DNA of 64,000 bases from Candidatus Mcinerneyibacteriota bacterium (GCA_016937175.1 JAFGWL010000018.1:27649-91648); one strand, 5' to 3'; positions 42,982-52,530 are shown, counted from the stretch's first letter. Translations and numbers: made by a program. The notes: generated from the sequence alone by a model not told the origin.

Positions 42982-44166
42982 ATGAAAAAGACAATTATTC
43001 TGATGACGGCTCTTTTCATGGCGGTCTCCTTCGCTGTGGCTCAGATCACGCCCATCGACGAGAAGACTGTGGAAGTCCGCTCTACCGGGCGCGGGATGAA
43101 CACCGAGGAGGCCAAGATCGATGCTTTGCTCAATGCCGTGGACAGCGTGGTCCTGGATATGCTCACCATGACCGAAGAGCAGATGAAATACCAGACCAGT
43201 AAAGAGGCTGTCCTGGCCAATGCCCTGAACTATCAGATAGGCGGAGCCAAGATCAACGGCAAGATCACAGCCAAAAAGACACAGGAGTTCAACGGGAAAA
43301 AGTTCAAAGTCTCCATGACACTGACTTTCAAGCTGAACACCGAACAGATCCGCAAAGATTTGGAGATGATGGGGATCATCGCTTCATCCAAGGACCTGCG
43401 TAAACAGCTGGACAACTTCTCCATCATGCCCTATGTGGATGAGAAGACATCCGATCCGGCCTTCTATAAAAGAAAAGACCTGGCCTATGCCAAGATCGGC
43501 TCTTTCCTTCAGAACCAACATATTCCCTTTATCGGGGAACAGGAGATCAAAGAGATCGAAGCCAATGAAGAGCTTATCAACCTTGAAAAAAGCGCCGGAT
43601 CCATGGAGACCGGGGAAGAAGACATGATGCTTACCCTGGCCCGGAACACCAACGCCGACTTCTACATCAAAGTCGTAGGTGACGTTGAAGAGGCCGTCTC
43701 CCAGGGGATGAGCGCCGTTAAAGTCAGCATCTCCATCAGCGCCTATACGGTCATGACCGGGGAAAACATCGCTTCCCAGACAGGTTATTCCCGCCCCCTG
43801 ACTCTGAGCTCCAAAGATGCCTCCATCTCAGCCGGGATGGAAGAGGCCATCAACAGCGCCATGGGCGACATCATGAACAAACTGCGCCTTTTCTGGAAAG
43901 ACTATGTGGCCGACGGCCGTCCCTATAAACTGGTCTTCTACGACTATTCTTTCGGCGAGATCGGTTCCATCCGCCGTGTTTTGAAAGACATGACCAATCA
44001 GATCAAGCTTGGGACAAAAGCCGGCAATGTCACATCCTTCACCGTCTGGTATGACGGCCAGCTGGATGATCTCCTCTTTGAGATCCCCGGCCGCATGGAA
44101 CTCAACCTGAAGGAAGACCCCGTTGTCCTCGGAAACACCATCCGCTTCTTCAGGGAAGCCCAATAA
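42982..44166 (+). CDS. Exported FlgT/LPP20-like protein, operon gene 2
   Basis: The 394-residue protein has a signal peptide ending SFAVA. The mature N-terminus (VEVRSTGRGMNTEEAKIDALLNAV) is the usual first helix of FlgT and LPP20-type proteins. The central region looks like a repeat of the same alpha/beta fold. No flagellar genes are in the window, so a flagellar link cannot be claimed. The function is unknown. Confidence 0.62.
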   Translation: MKKTIILMTALFMAVSFAVAQITPIDEKTVEVRSTGRGMNTEEAKIDALLNAVDSVVLDMLTMTEEQMKYQTSKEAVLANALNYQIGGAKINGKITAKKTQEFNGKKFKVSMTLTFKLNTEQIRKDLEMMGIIASSKDLRKQLDNFSIMPYVDEKTSDPAFYKRKDLAYAKIGSFLQNQHIPFIGEQEIKEIEANEELINLEKSAGSMETGEEDMMLTLARNTNADFYIKVVGDVEEAVSQGMSAVKVSISISAYTVMTGENIASQTGYSRPLTLSSKDASISAGMEEAINSAMGDIMNKLRLFWKDYVADGRPYKLVFYDYSFGEIGSIRRVLKDMTNQIKLGTKAGNVTSFTVWYDGQLDDLLFEIPGRMELNLKEDPVVLGNTIRFFREAQ

Positions 44167-44181
44167 AAGGGAGGGAAACGT

Positions 44182-45384
44182 ATGAAACGGACACTACTTA
44201 TTCTTATCGTCGCCGTTCTGTTCGCTGCGGCCGCCGCTGCCCAGACGGTCGTCACAGCCTCAGGCATAGGCACGACAAAGCGGGATGCAGAGATGGCAGC
44301 CCAGCGCGCGGCTGTGGAACAGGGGATCGGGACTATGATCGATTCCGAGTCCCTGACTCAGAATTTCATGCTCGTTGAAGACAAGATCCTCTCCAAAGCC
44401 CGCGGGTATGTGAAAAATTATAAACTCCTCAGCGAAAAACAGGAAGTGGACGGGACATGGACTGTCACCATCGAAGCCACTGTCTCTCAGGGAGATCTGA
44501 AAAACGATCTCAATGCCCTGGGGATCCTGCGCGAGAAGATGGGAAATCCCAGGATCCTGGTTCTCTATGACCCCACGGTAAGCGATTCTCTGGATAACCC
44601 GAGAAACCCCGTGGTGGCAGAAGCCTATGACGGGATCATCGAATATCTCACCGAAAAAGAGTTCCCCGTTGTGAGCAAACGCATCGCCGACCAGTTCACA
44701 TTGAGGAAATTCGCCTCTTCTGAAGAGATCTATAAAGAGTCTGTAGGCTTCGGGCTGAACAATCAGGCTGAATATATCCTGGTCTTCAATGTCAAATCCC
44801 AACCTCAGAACAAGACCAATACCTTCCACCGGGCCCGTGTGATGATCTCTGCAAAGATCATCAATACCTCCAGCGCCCAGATCTATGCCGCTGACACGTT
44901 CAAAGCCACCGGCATCGACAAAGATTCTGTGGAATTCGCTCTGAAGAAAGCCGGCCGTAAAGGCGGCACAGCCATCGGGAAATTCATCTCTGAAAAACTT
45001 ATCAAACGGTGGGAGTCCGAATCTGTCTCCGGCCGGGCTGTGACCCTGGAGCTTCTCAATGTCGCTGATTTCTCCATGCTCATGGAATTCAAGGCCAAAC
45101 TGAAAGACGCCGATGGGGTGAAAAACCTCATGCAGCGCAACTCCACCCGTAATTCCGTAGAGTATGAGCTGACCTTTGTTGGTGATATGGGCAATCTGAA
45201 AGAAGCCGTCTACAAGATCTTCGAATCCATGTCCGTGAAGATCGCTCCTCCCGTAAGCGGCGGAGACAGGATCACCGTTGATTTCTCCAAAAACCCCAAT
45301 GAAGTCCCTGAAGAAGAAGAGACGGTCATGGAGCCGGGAAATGACGACGGAACAGCAGATGCCGAAGAAGAGATGACTGAATAG
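44182..45384 (+). CDS. Exported FlgT/LPP20-like protein, operon gene 3
   Basis: The 400-residue protein has a signal peptide (AAAAAAQT) and a mature start VVTASGIGTTKRDAEMAAQRAAVEQGIG of the same type as gene 2. A second repeat begins near residue 120. It ends in an acidic tail (EEEETVMEPGNDDGTADAEEE). It lies 15 bases after gene 2 and closes the operon with a strong terminator. It resembles gene 2 in layout but not closely in sequence. Confidence 0.62.
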   Translation: MKRTLLILIVAVLFAAAAAAQTVVTASGIGTTKRDAEMAAQRAAVEQGIGTMIDSESLTQNFMLVEDKILSKARGYVKNYKLLSEKQEVDGTWTVTIEATVSQGDLKNDLNALGILREKMGNPRILVLYDPTVSDSLDNPRNPVVAEAYDGIIEYLTEKEFPVVSKRIADQFTLRKFASSEEIYKESVGFGLNNQAEYILVFNVKSQPQNKTNTFHRARVMISAKIINTSSAQIYAADTFKATGIDKDSVEFALKKAGRKGGTAIGKFISEKLIKRWESESVSGRAVTLELLNVADFSMLMEFKAKLKDADGVKNLMQRNSTRNSVEYELTFVGDMGNLKEAVYKIFESMSVKIAPPVSGGDRITVDFSKNPNEVPEEEETVMEPGNDDGTADAEEEMTE

Positions 45385-45406
45385 TCTCTTTTTGATACAG
45401 TTCGAA

Positions 45407-45437
45407 AAGGGGGAAGAGTTCTCTTCCCCCTTTTTTT
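45407..45437 (+). terminator. Terminator of the three-gene operon
   Basis: AAGGGGGAAGAG and CTCTTCCCCCTT pair, followed by seven T. The last bases overlap the end of the convergent Nudix gene. Confidence 0.9.
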
Positions 45438-45948
45438 AATCTAATCCTTTGGCTTTTATCTCAGGGGGAACCTCGTCATAATGGATCAGGTGTTCGAATG
45501 AGGAGGGAAGGTTGCGGAGCCTCTCTTTCAGAAAAGAAGGATAGCATTCCACCGAGGAGGCTTCTTCAGGAGACATCCAACGAAAAAGCAGGGTCTCGTT
45601 TCCCTCTTTCCGTTCCAGAGTCCCGTCCAGTTTATAATAGGTTTGCGCTTCAGGGCCTGCGAGTTCGGCCAGATAGGTGATCCCGAAATGCTGATGCTTT
45701 GTCCCCTGATGGATAAAAAAATTCTCCACCGCCCACAACGGGCGAATGATCCTGACGGACACCCCCATCTCTTCACGGATCTCTCTTATAAGAGCTTCGG
45801 CCGTGCTCTCCCCGAGATGGACCCGGCCTCCGGGCAAAACCCAGAAATCATTTCCCCGGACGGTGTGAAAGAGGACCGCTTCTCCTCTTCGAATGAGAGC
45901 GGAAGCCCGCAGGTTAAAGGCCCTGTTATTTTTGCAAAATGAGATCAT
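45436..45948 (-). CDS. Nudix hydrolase
   Basis: The 170-residue protein has the Nudix box GGRVHLGESTAEALIREIREEMGV, with the catalytic glutamates in REIREE. The substrate cannot be told; the HQHFGITYLAEL strand and a long C-terminus put it near the ADP-ribose/nucleotide group. It follows the small upstream gene by 12 bases without a strong ribosome site, so it probably depends on coupling. Confidence 0.88.
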   Translation of the reverse strand: MISFCKNNRAFNLRASALIRRGEAVLFHTVRGNDFWVLPGGRVHLGESTAEALIREIREEMGVSVRIIRPLWAVENFFIHQGTKHQHFGITYLAELAGPEAQTYYKLDGTLERKEGNETLLFRWMSPEEASSVECYPSFLKERLRNLPSSFEHLIHYDEVPPEIKAKGLD

Positions 45949-45960
45949 GGCAATCTTTTT

Positions 45961-46296
45961 CTATCGAGCCGTCAGAGCCGGGCCCGGATTCTTTTTTCGG
46001 ATTACATCCAGATAACGTGAAAAGCCTTCAAGCGCCTGGGGTTCTGTCTGTGCCCAGTGATGTAAAGCCCGTTCCAGTCTCACATGGTCACGCACCGTCA
46101 GAGGGAAACTGCAAAGCTTTTCAAGGGCTGCTTCCATGAGAGGGGCATCATTGAAATAGGGAGCTTCACAGAGAAGAAGAGTCTTCGTATACCCGGTTAC
46201 AGGCAGTTGACGAAATTTCCCCCTGGCTTTTTCTTTTTCTTCCGGAGTACCCGTCGCCATCTTACGGATCAGCTGACGGCAATGTTGGGGATTCAT
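45961..46296 (-). CDS. Hypothetical helical protein
   Basis: The 111-residue protein starts at the ATG at 46296, behind AAGGAGGATAT; the frame extends ten codons upstream without a site. It is helical by eye, with HEAT-like alternation (APLMEAALEKLCSFPLTV, RLERALHHWAQTEPQAL). I do not recognise it. It is co-oriented with the Nudix and FMN-binding genes. Confidence 0.55.
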   Translation of the reverse strand: MNPQHCRQLIRKMATGTPEEKEKARGKFRQLPVTGYTKTLLLCEAPYFNDAPLMEAALEKLCSFPLTVRDHVRLERALHHWAQTEPQALEGFSRYLDVIRKKNPGPALTAR

Positions 46297-46344
46297 ATAT
46301 CCTCCTTGATTTTTATATAAGAACATTCAAGGGGGTGTTTTGTT

Positions 46345-46803
46345 TCACCGGAAACTTCGTTTCCCGCTGGCTTCGATGATAACCGCTCTGAGGATCAAAA
46401 CCCCGTCAAGGCTTTCCGGAGAATAATCGACCCCCGAGATACCTCCCGCCTGAGCTGTAATAAGGTTGAGTGCATCGTTTTTCTCACTTACCTCTGTCAC
46501 TTCCATGACCTCAGCCTTCCCCGTGACACTTTCATAATGCATGGTCATGGAACAGGGGTCCTTCTTATCTCCGAAAAGCTCAACAGAATCTGCGACCCAG
46601 AACCCCGCGCGTTTATTCTTCCTGAAGAGCGTGGCCTTTTTCCCCCGGGGAGAGGCGTGAAAGTAGAAGGCTCTTTCCCTGTATCCGTAATTCATGGCAA
46701 AAAGATAAGGAGCTGTTTCATCTTCAAGGGCCAGGGTGCAGATGAAATTTTTCTTTAGGATCTCTTCGATCCTGTGAAACTCTGTAAAGGTCTCTCTCGG
46801 CAT
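46345..46803 (-). CDS. Pyridoxamine-oxidase-like flavin/heme-binding protein (NimA type)
   Basis: The protein has 152 residues from the ATG at 46803, behind AAGGAGGCGGAG. It has a split-barrel FMN-binding fold: FICTLALEDETAPYLFAMNYGYRERAFYFH and KNKRAGFWVAD, as in the nitroimidazole-resistance and PNPOx-like group. Such proteins are found in anaerobes. The natural substrate is unknown. It follows the amidotransferase-like gene by 13 bases. Confidence 0.78.
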   Translation of the reverse strand: MPRETFTEFHRIEEILKKNFICTLALEDETAPYLFAMNYGYRERAFYFHASPRGKKATLFRKNKRAGFWVADSVELFGDKKDPCSMTMHYESVTGKAEVMEVTEVSEKNDALNLITAQAGGISGVDYSPESLDGVLILRAVIIEASGKRSFR

Positions 46804-46816
46804 CTCCGCCTCCTTT

Positions 46817-47575
46817 TCACATCCGTCCGGCAATGGCCTGAATAAAATAGGAGAAGAGTCTCAGTTGTACCGGCCGGCTTTCAAACATCATCTCTGGGTG
46901 CCATTGCACAGCCATAAGGAGATCCTCTCCCTCTCCTTCCAGCCCCTCGGCCAGGCCGTCGGAGGAGGTAGCTGTTATACAAAGGTCCCGGCCCATGGCC
47001 TTCACCGCCTGATGATGAAAACTGTTCACCTGAACCGTCTCCGTTCCGTAAGCCCTGTTCAAATGACTCCCCAGAAGAAGATGAACTTCATGCACCGTCT
47101 CCTCTTTCGGCCTTTTCCCCCAATGCCTCACAGCACTTGCCCCCTGGCTCTCGATATCCTGGTAGAGAGTCCCCCCGAAAAAGACATTGATGAGTTGAAA
47201 ACCCCGGCAGATCCCCAGGACAGGCTTCCCCGTCTTCAACGCTGTCTCCAAGACCGTCCATTCGAAAGCATCCCGCTCGGGGACCACCCGCCCCAATCTG
47301 GGATGCAGTGCTTCTCCGTAGCGGGAGGGATGAAGATCCGCCCCTCCTGTCAGAATCACCCCGTCAGATGTCTCAATTATTTTTCGGATATAGTCCCGGT
47401 CATTGATGGGAGGATAAAGCACGGGGAATCCTCCTGCAGCGAAGACTGCCCGGGGGTAATCCATGGTGGAGAGGAAGATATCCTGATCCTCCTTGGTGCA
47501 GGGCCGTTTCCCCGGCCACTGTTCCCGGGAAAGATAATAGCCTGTAAGGGCGATGGCTGGTTTTATTTTGTTCAT
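46817..47575 (-). CDS. Class I glutamine amidotransferase-like hydrolase (PuuD family)
   Basis: The 252-residue protein has the C26 nucleophile in GICRGFQLINVFFGGTLYQD and the His/Glu pair in VQWHPEM. VILTGGADLHPSRYGE is typical of PuuD. These enzymes hydrolyse gamma-glutamyl bonds, for example of gamma-glutamyl-GABA. The putrescine route is not encoded nearby. TATAAT ends six bases before the ATG at 47575 and there is no ribosome site, so this may be another leaderless start. The -35 box is poor. Confidence 0.85.
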   Translation of the reverse strand: MNKIKPAIALTGYYLSREQWPGKRPCTKEDQDIFLSTMDYPRAVFAAGGFPVLYPPINDRDYIRKIIETSDGVILTGGADLHPSRYGEALHPRLGRVVPERDAFEWTVLETALKTGKPVLGICRGFQLINVFFGGTLYQDIESQGASAVRHWGKRPKEETVHEVHLLLGSHLNRAYGTETVQVNSFHHQAVKAMGRDLCITATSSDGLAEGLEGEGEDLLMAVQWHPEMMFESRPVQLRLFSYFIQAIAGRM

Positions 47576-47581
47576 CACTCA

Positions 47582-47587
47582 ATTATA
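47582..47587 (-). promoter_or_regulatory. Candidate -10 box for a leaderless PuuD-like gene
   Basis: TATAAT on the minus strand lies six bases before the ATG at 47575. The -35 region is weak. Confidence 0.4.
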
Positions 47588-47620
47588 AGAGTGAAACGAC
47601 TCGGAGAAAACAGCAAATGT

Positions 47621-50035
47621 TCAATTCACCGGAGCCAATGCAGAAGCGGTTTCTCTTTTTTGGCCCATAAGCCCGGAGAGGTTTTTGTCCCAGTCATAAT
47701 TCAGCTTCACATTCATAACAGCAGCTTCTTTCATCTCCCGGTACCCCGACAAGGGGTTTTCGACCATATGGGTCGCATGGATGACAGCCTCTTCCCACGC
47801 GGTTATATCTTCTCCCGGGAGGACAAAACCCGTCTGGCCGTCATTGATGATCTCCCTGGGGCCTCCCTGGTCCGTAACGAAAGCTGGAAGCCCGCAGGCT
47901 TGCGCTTCCAAAACAGACATCCCGAAGGTGTCTGTGAGGCTGGGAAATACAAAGAAGTGCGCCGCCGAATAGAGATTAGGCATCTCCTGTTGCGTCACAG
48001 CCCCGATAAAAATGATATTCTTCTTATTTTTATATTTTTTCTGCAGACTCTCGAGGTCAGGCCCGTCTCCGGCCAGAACAAGCGAGACATCAGACAAAGC
48101 ATGTACATCTTCAAAGACACGGCATAAAAAGTCGATATTTTTATCTTTTGAGATGCGCCCCGTATAGAGAAACGTATATTTGCCCGTCACTCCGTAATTC
48201 TTCATCAAGTAATCGCCTTCCAGGCGTCTCGGATAGAAGTGGCGCAGATCCAGCCCTCTTTTAAAGAGGCTGAGTTTCTGAGGCTGATAACCCCGTTCTG
48301 ACAGGAGGCTGATATAGGCTTTTGTGGGAACAAGGATCTCATCCATCTGATGATAGAACCAGCGGACATAGCTCTTGACGATCCCTAAAATCGGATCATC
48401 TCCGATCATCTTCTGAAATTCAGAAGTAAAATCAGTATGATAGATCCCCTTCACCGGGATCTGCAGAAGACGGGCGGCCAGAAGTGCTGTCAGCCCCAAA
48501 GGCCCCGGGGTCGAAATGATCATCTCATCGGGAGCTGCCTGGCTGATGGCCTTGAGGGCCCCGAGCAGGCTGGGGATCTTTAATGCCACAGTATGGTAGA
48601 TCTCCGGACGAATGGAAGCAAGCTGCGGGATCTCGATGATATTGCCCTGACTCACAACTTCTGAAGCATCAGCCCCTTTGACCGTGACCACAGAGAGTTT
48701 CAGCTCCTTCTCTTTTGCCAGTTCAGCCACTTTTTGCAAGGTCACCGAGACGCCGTTCAAATCAAAAAGGGTGTCGGTAAACCACAGGATCTGCTTACGT
48801 CCCTTTTTTCTTTCATCTGTATAATCTTTTTTGAATGCTTCCAAAAGAGGCCGCTCTGCTGACATATGCTTCAGGGACGTGAGAAAGGGTAGGGCAAGCA
48901 TGACTCCGAAGACAGAAGAAGACAACTTTCTGACAAAGGTGATCAGATCCATTCGGTTAAGATCCCTCATGGCTGAATTGACAACTGACTGAAAATAGAA
49001 ATCGGACAATTCCGTAAGAGAATCGTATAACCGGTCCATCCAGGTTTCAACATTCTCTGTGATACTCCGCCGGCTCTCTTCTGCCATCCGGAAAAGGATA
49101 TCCATCACTTTCTCATTTCTTTTCTGGTATCTCCTCTTTACCTTTTTAAACAGAAATCTCTCTTTTGCTGTCTCTTTTGCCTCATTAAAAATGAGCTGAT
49201 TGATCTTGGTCAGAAAAGAGTCTTTCTCGCGGGCTCCCTCTTTGGCCAGATGATCATATCCGATCTTATAAAGAGCCAGGGCAAAAGAGCGGTAGTCATT
49301 CACCCGGCCGGCTCCGTGCCCCTTTCTTTCTGCTACAGCTGAGAGGAAACCGGCCATGGTGTCTGCCTTCGCCGAAGTAAAAGTCTTTCCGATAAACAAA
49401 CCGGCATGATCATCCGACCCCCCTGTAAACCCTTTTACCCACGGAGTCATCCCAACAGGTTCGATATGATGTTTTTTCTCAAGGCGCTTCAGGTGTTCCG
49501 GTGTCAGATGGCTCAGGATCTCCTGCCATGTCCTGTTGCCGTAGGCTCCTCTGCCGCCGTTTACTGTCTCAAAAATATTGAACAGAAGAAGAAGCCGTTC
49601 CAGATGTTCCGCTTTGAGTTTATTGTTCACTGAATACGTGGCATGGGCGACAGAGGTCAGTATCTTTTCAGCATGAAGATATTCCCTTAAGTGATAGATG
49701 TCTTGACGTAATTTCTCTATCTTCTCAAACTGCGCCGGGGTAAAACCGTAACATAAAAGATGGATCTTACAGTTGTCTTCAGGAAAATAGGTGGTTACCT
49801 CCACGCCGGTAAAGACATCGTCCGGGTAACGCTCCTTGAGCAGGAGGACTCCGTCGATCCTGTTGTGATCTGTGATGGTCACAAAGTCCATCCCCGCTGT
49901 TTTAGCCTTATGGTAGATATCCATCGGATCAGTATAAGATTCTTTGGTGCCCATGGTCTTCAGGATCCACTCTCCGGGCCGTTCCGAATAAGTGGAATGG
50001 ACATGCATATCACATTTGACGGTTTTTCCCATCAT
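47621..50035 (-). CDS. PHP phosphoesterase - GT4 glycosyltransferase fusion
   Basis: The 804-residue protein has a PHP domain at residues 1-270 (CDMHVHSTYSERPGEW, ITDHNRIDG, SDDHAG) and a GT4-type glycosyltransferase at about 400-800. The second has KGIYHTDFTSEF, GRISKDKNIDFL and the nucleotide-sugar motif SLTDTFGMSVLEAQACGLPAF. A helical linker joins them. The fusion suggests glycosyl transfer coupled to a phosphate hydrolysis step, perhaps on a glycolipid or sugar phosphate. Its substrate is unknown. It follows a DMT-type transporter gene. Confidence 0.85.
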   Translation of the reverse strand: MMGKTVKCDMHVHSTYSERPGEWILKTMGTKESYTDPMDIYHKAKTAGMDFVTITDHNRIDGVLLLKERYPDDVFTGVEVTTYFPEDNCKIHLLCYGFTPAQFEKIEKLRQDIYHLREYLHAEKILTSVAHATYSVNNKLKAEHLERLLLLFNIFETVNGGRGAYGNRTWQEILSHLTPEHLKRLEKKHHIEPVGMTPWVKGFTGGSDDHAGLFIGKTFTSAKADTMAGFLSAVAERKGHGAGRVNDYRSFALALYKIGYDHLAKEGAREKDSFLTKINQLIFNEAKETAKERFLFKKVKRRYQKRNEKVMDILFRMAEESRRSITENVETWMDRLYDSLTELSDFYFQSVVNSAMRDLNRMDLITFVRKLSSSVFGVMLALPFLTSLKHMSAERPLLEAFKKDYTDERKKGRKQILWFTDTLFDLNGVSVTLQKVAELAKEKELKLSVVTVKGADASEVVSQGNIIEIPQLASIRPEIYHTVALKIPSLLGALKAISQAAPDEMIISTPGPLGLTALLAARLLQIPVKGIYHTDFTSEFQKMIGDDPILGIVKSYVRWFYHQMDEILVPTKAYISLLSERGYQPQKLSLFKRGLDLRHFYPRRLEGDYLMKNYGVTGKYTFLYTGRISKDKNIDFLCRVFEDVHALSDVSLVLAGDGPDLESLQKKYKNKKNIIFIGAVTQQEMPNLYSAAHFFVFPSLTDTFGMSVLEAQACGLPAFVTDQGGPREIINDGQTGFVLPGEDITAWEEAVIHATHMVENPLSGYREMKEAAVMNVKLNYDWDKNLSGLMGQKRETASALAPVN

Positions 50036-50083
50036 GACTTCCTCCTCTTTTTCCCAATATATCCCCGTACTGTAAAGGGGCCG

Positions 50084-50923
50084 TTAAGGTTCTTTTCTTT
50101 TTGTGTTAATTGAATCACCGGAAAGAAGAGCCAGAAAGGACATCAAAAGAAAGAGAAGGCCCAGAAGAGCCCAATCCAAAGAAGAGACGGGAATACCCAG
50201 GGCCGGAGCAGAAAGTAAGGCGGGATAGAGCAAGATAAATGCGTATCGGCCCGGAATAACGGAAAGAAGACGGCCTGTAGCATATCCGTATTGCAAAGCG
50301 CCGAAGGAGAGCCCTGAAAAAATAATGTAGAGAAGCAGCAGCAGAAGGCGGGAGGCAAAACTATCGACACCTTTTTCAAAAACGACAAAAAGATCCAGGA
50401 TAACCACCGCGAGGCTACCAAAGATCCCTGAAAGAGCCCCTGCAACAAACGGCTTCCTGAACCAGGGGAAAACGAGTGCTGCCAGGACAAAAAGAAAGGG
50501 AAAACCAGCAAAAAGAAATAAGGATCCGGGATCATACCCGTTTCCGGGAAGACTTTTTTTCTGTAATCCGATGAGAGCCACATTAATACAGATGAGAAAG
50601 GATAACCATAGAGTCTTTCCATGAAGCGGTTCTTTGAGAAAAACCCGTGTCCCCCAAAAGATAAAGACAAGCCCCACTCCGTTAAAGGCTCCGACAATAT
50701 GCGGCGGAAGAAACTTCAAAGCTCCGGCCAGGGGGAAAAAATAGAAGTTATTGATAATAAACCCGGCTATCCATATTCTTTGGCCCTTTTTCCTCTTTTG
50801 AGGAGACCCCTTCAGGGAATAGCCCTTTTTCATCAGGAGAATCCCCGAGGAAAGGAGGGCCTGAGAAAAAATACCGAAAATAGACCCGTAAATCAGATTT
50901 GCTGAACCTACTCCCATAAGCAT
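50084..50923 (-). CDS. DMT/EamA-like membrane transporter
   Basis: The 279-residue protein has about ten hydrophobic segments, with GVGSANLIYGSIFGIFSQALL and an ILLMKKGYSLKG loop like the EamA/DMT family. It is a probable small-molecule or lipid-linked-sugar carrier. It sits between the CehA-like PHP gene (55 bases upstream) and the PHP-glycosyltransferase gene (48 bases downstream). The start is uncertain because no ribosome site is near the first ATG. Confidence 0.65.
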   Translation of the reverse strand: MLMGVGSANLIYGSIFGIFSQALLSSGILLMKKGYSLKGSPQKRKKGQRIWIAGFIINNFYFFPLAGALKFLPPHIVGAFNGVGLVFIFWGTRVFLKEPLHGKTLWLSFLICINVALIGLQKKSLPGNGYDPGSLFLFAGFPFLFVLAALVFPWFRKPFVAGALSGIFGSLAVVILDLFVVFEKGVDSFASRLLLLLLYIIFSGLSFGALQYGYATGRLLSVIPGRYAFILLYPALLSAPALGIPVSSLDWALLGLLFLLMSFLALLSGDSINTKRKEP

Positions 50924-50978
50924 CAGGATAAAACAGCCATATGAAGCAGATGTTAATGTATCGTGAATTACGGCGTTA

Positions 50979-52529
50979 TCAGTCTAAAAAAAGCGGATTG
51001 GAAAAGGCGATCTTCCCTGTTTCTGTCTCAGCTTCGATCCGGACATAACGGAATCGGGCTTCTGCCTTTCCCTCAAGAGCTGCAGTAAAACCCCCGGTAA
51101 AATCCTCTTCAAAGGTGGCCTCTCCCGTCCCGTCCCTTTTTCCCCCGATGAGAGCAACCCGCCTGAAAGATCCGTATTCTGCCGTGGAAAGAGCTTTGGC
51201 TGTAATAATGATCCCTTCGGCGGCCTCTACTGTATCTCCCATCCCTTTTTCAGGGAAGCCCTTCACCTCCAGGCTCAGAGCCGGGCCGTCGGTTACATAG
51301 CAATGCCCCTTTTTGAGATTTTCCAGAAGAATAGCTTCATTAGGGACCTTCCTGCATTGGACATGGGTCTGGACCGCTCCCGTCAGATGGTCCCGGGAGG
51401 ACCCCATTTTCAAGAAAGGGACCTCGATCTTAAAATAGCGGATAAAATCACCATGGGCGTCACTCCCCCCATAGGCATAGATCTTCTGTCCCTTAAGAAG
51501 CCGTTCGATCCACTTCTTCTTTCCTTTCTCAAACCCTTTCCCCCGGTTTCCGTTGTAAAATTCCATCCCGTCTGCCAGCTCCAGGTCCTTATCGCTCCAT
51601 GTACCCCGCCGGAGAAATAGATAGGGGAGGAGGTGAGCCCCTTCGTAGGGATGAGCTGCGATAATAAAGTAGCCCTCTTTCCGGACGGCCTTCAGACTGT
51701 TATCAGGCCTGTTTTGCAAGGTGGCCTCAGCCGAGTCTCCGCTCCCGGGGACAAACTGATGATTCCCCAAGATAAGGGCATGGACATTCCTCCCCTTTTC
51801 ATTTCCCAGAGAAGCCTCTTCCCCGCGGATCAATGTGAAGTCGACGCTCTTCTGGTTCATCCGGTCGACGCTTTTCTGGAGGTCCTTCCATTTGGAAAGA
51901 TGAGTATCCTTCTCTCTGTGGTTCTGATAAAGGTCATCCAGATCATAGGAGTGATCGGTCACCGCGATAAAATGGAGGCCCATGACAGACGCCAGTGGGC
52001 GGACCAGCTCAACATCCATCCCAAACTCCACATCGTCACAGCTCATGGAAGAGTGCCAATGAATATCTCCCGCATACCATCCGGGGAACAGCGGCCTCGA
52101 TTCCTCGGCAAACCGGGTCATCCAAAGTTCAGGCTTGATCTTCATATAATTATGATTGGTAATGATCTTTTCCCGGCCTCCGATAAAATAGCGGACTTCT
52201 ACAGCCACGGGCACTTCTCCCGAATACGAAGCTCGAAGGGGAGTCTCAAAAAGAAGTTGCTTCAGAGGCTTGTTGACCAGCATCTTCCCCTTAAAGAGAG
52301 ATTCTTCATGTTTAGTCCGGGGAAAGAGGAATTTTAATGCCACCTCCACGATAAATATCGGGAAAAGATGAGCATCTTTCACCGAGATGATTACCGGGAA
52401 CTCCCTTGTTCCCGGCTCTATGCGCCGGGGAAAGTCACAGAAGATCTCGGGCTCATTCTGCCAGAGAAAGTTCGGCAGCCTTCCTCGCCGATGATGGACT
52501 TCAGCATATCCGATAAAAGGAAATAACAT
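50979..52529 (-). CDS. CehA-like PHP-domain metal-dependent hydrolase
   Basis: The 516-residue protein has an N-terminal beta-rich region (1-145) and a PHP domain: AGDIHWHSSMSCDD, AVTDHSYDLDDL, AAHPYEGAHL and YGGSDAHGDF. The C-terminal part has an Ig-like strand pattern (RYVRIEAETETGKIAFSNPLFL). This matches CehA/McbA-related metal-dependent hydrolases. There is no signal peptide. It begins one base after the radical SAM stop codon. Confidence 0.82.
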   Translation of the reverse strand: MLFPFIGYAEVHHRRGRLPNFLWQNEPEIFCDFPRRIEPGTREFPVIISVKDAHLFPIFIVEVALKFLFPRTKHEESLFKGKMLVNKPLKQLLFETPLRASYSGEVPVAVEVRYFIGGREKIITNHNYMKIKPELWMTRFAEESRPLFPGWYAGDIHWHSSMSCDDVEFGMDVELVRPLASVMGLHFIAVTDHSYDLDDLYQNHREKDTHLSKWKDLQKSVDRMNQKSVDFTLIRGEEASLGNEKGRNVHALILGNHQFVPGSGDSAEATLQNRPDNSLKAVRKEGYFIIAAHPYEGAHLLPYLFLRRGTWSDKDLELADGMEFYNGNRGKGFEKGKKKWIERLLKGQKIYAYGGSDAHGDFIRYFKIEVPFLKMGSSRDHLTGAVQTHVQCRKVPNEAILLENLKKGHCYVTDGPALSLEVKGFPEKGMGDTVEAAEGIIITAKALSTAEYGSFRRVALIGGKRDGTGEATFEEDFTGGFTAALEGKAEARFRYVRIEAETETGKIAFSNPLFLD

Positions 52530-52530
52530 A

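Noticed and set aside
46865-48127. A 420-codon open frame opposite the PuuD-like gene and the PHP-glycosyltransferase gene
   Set aside because: The minus-strand proteins carry complete motifs; the plus frame crosses two genes and an intergenic region.
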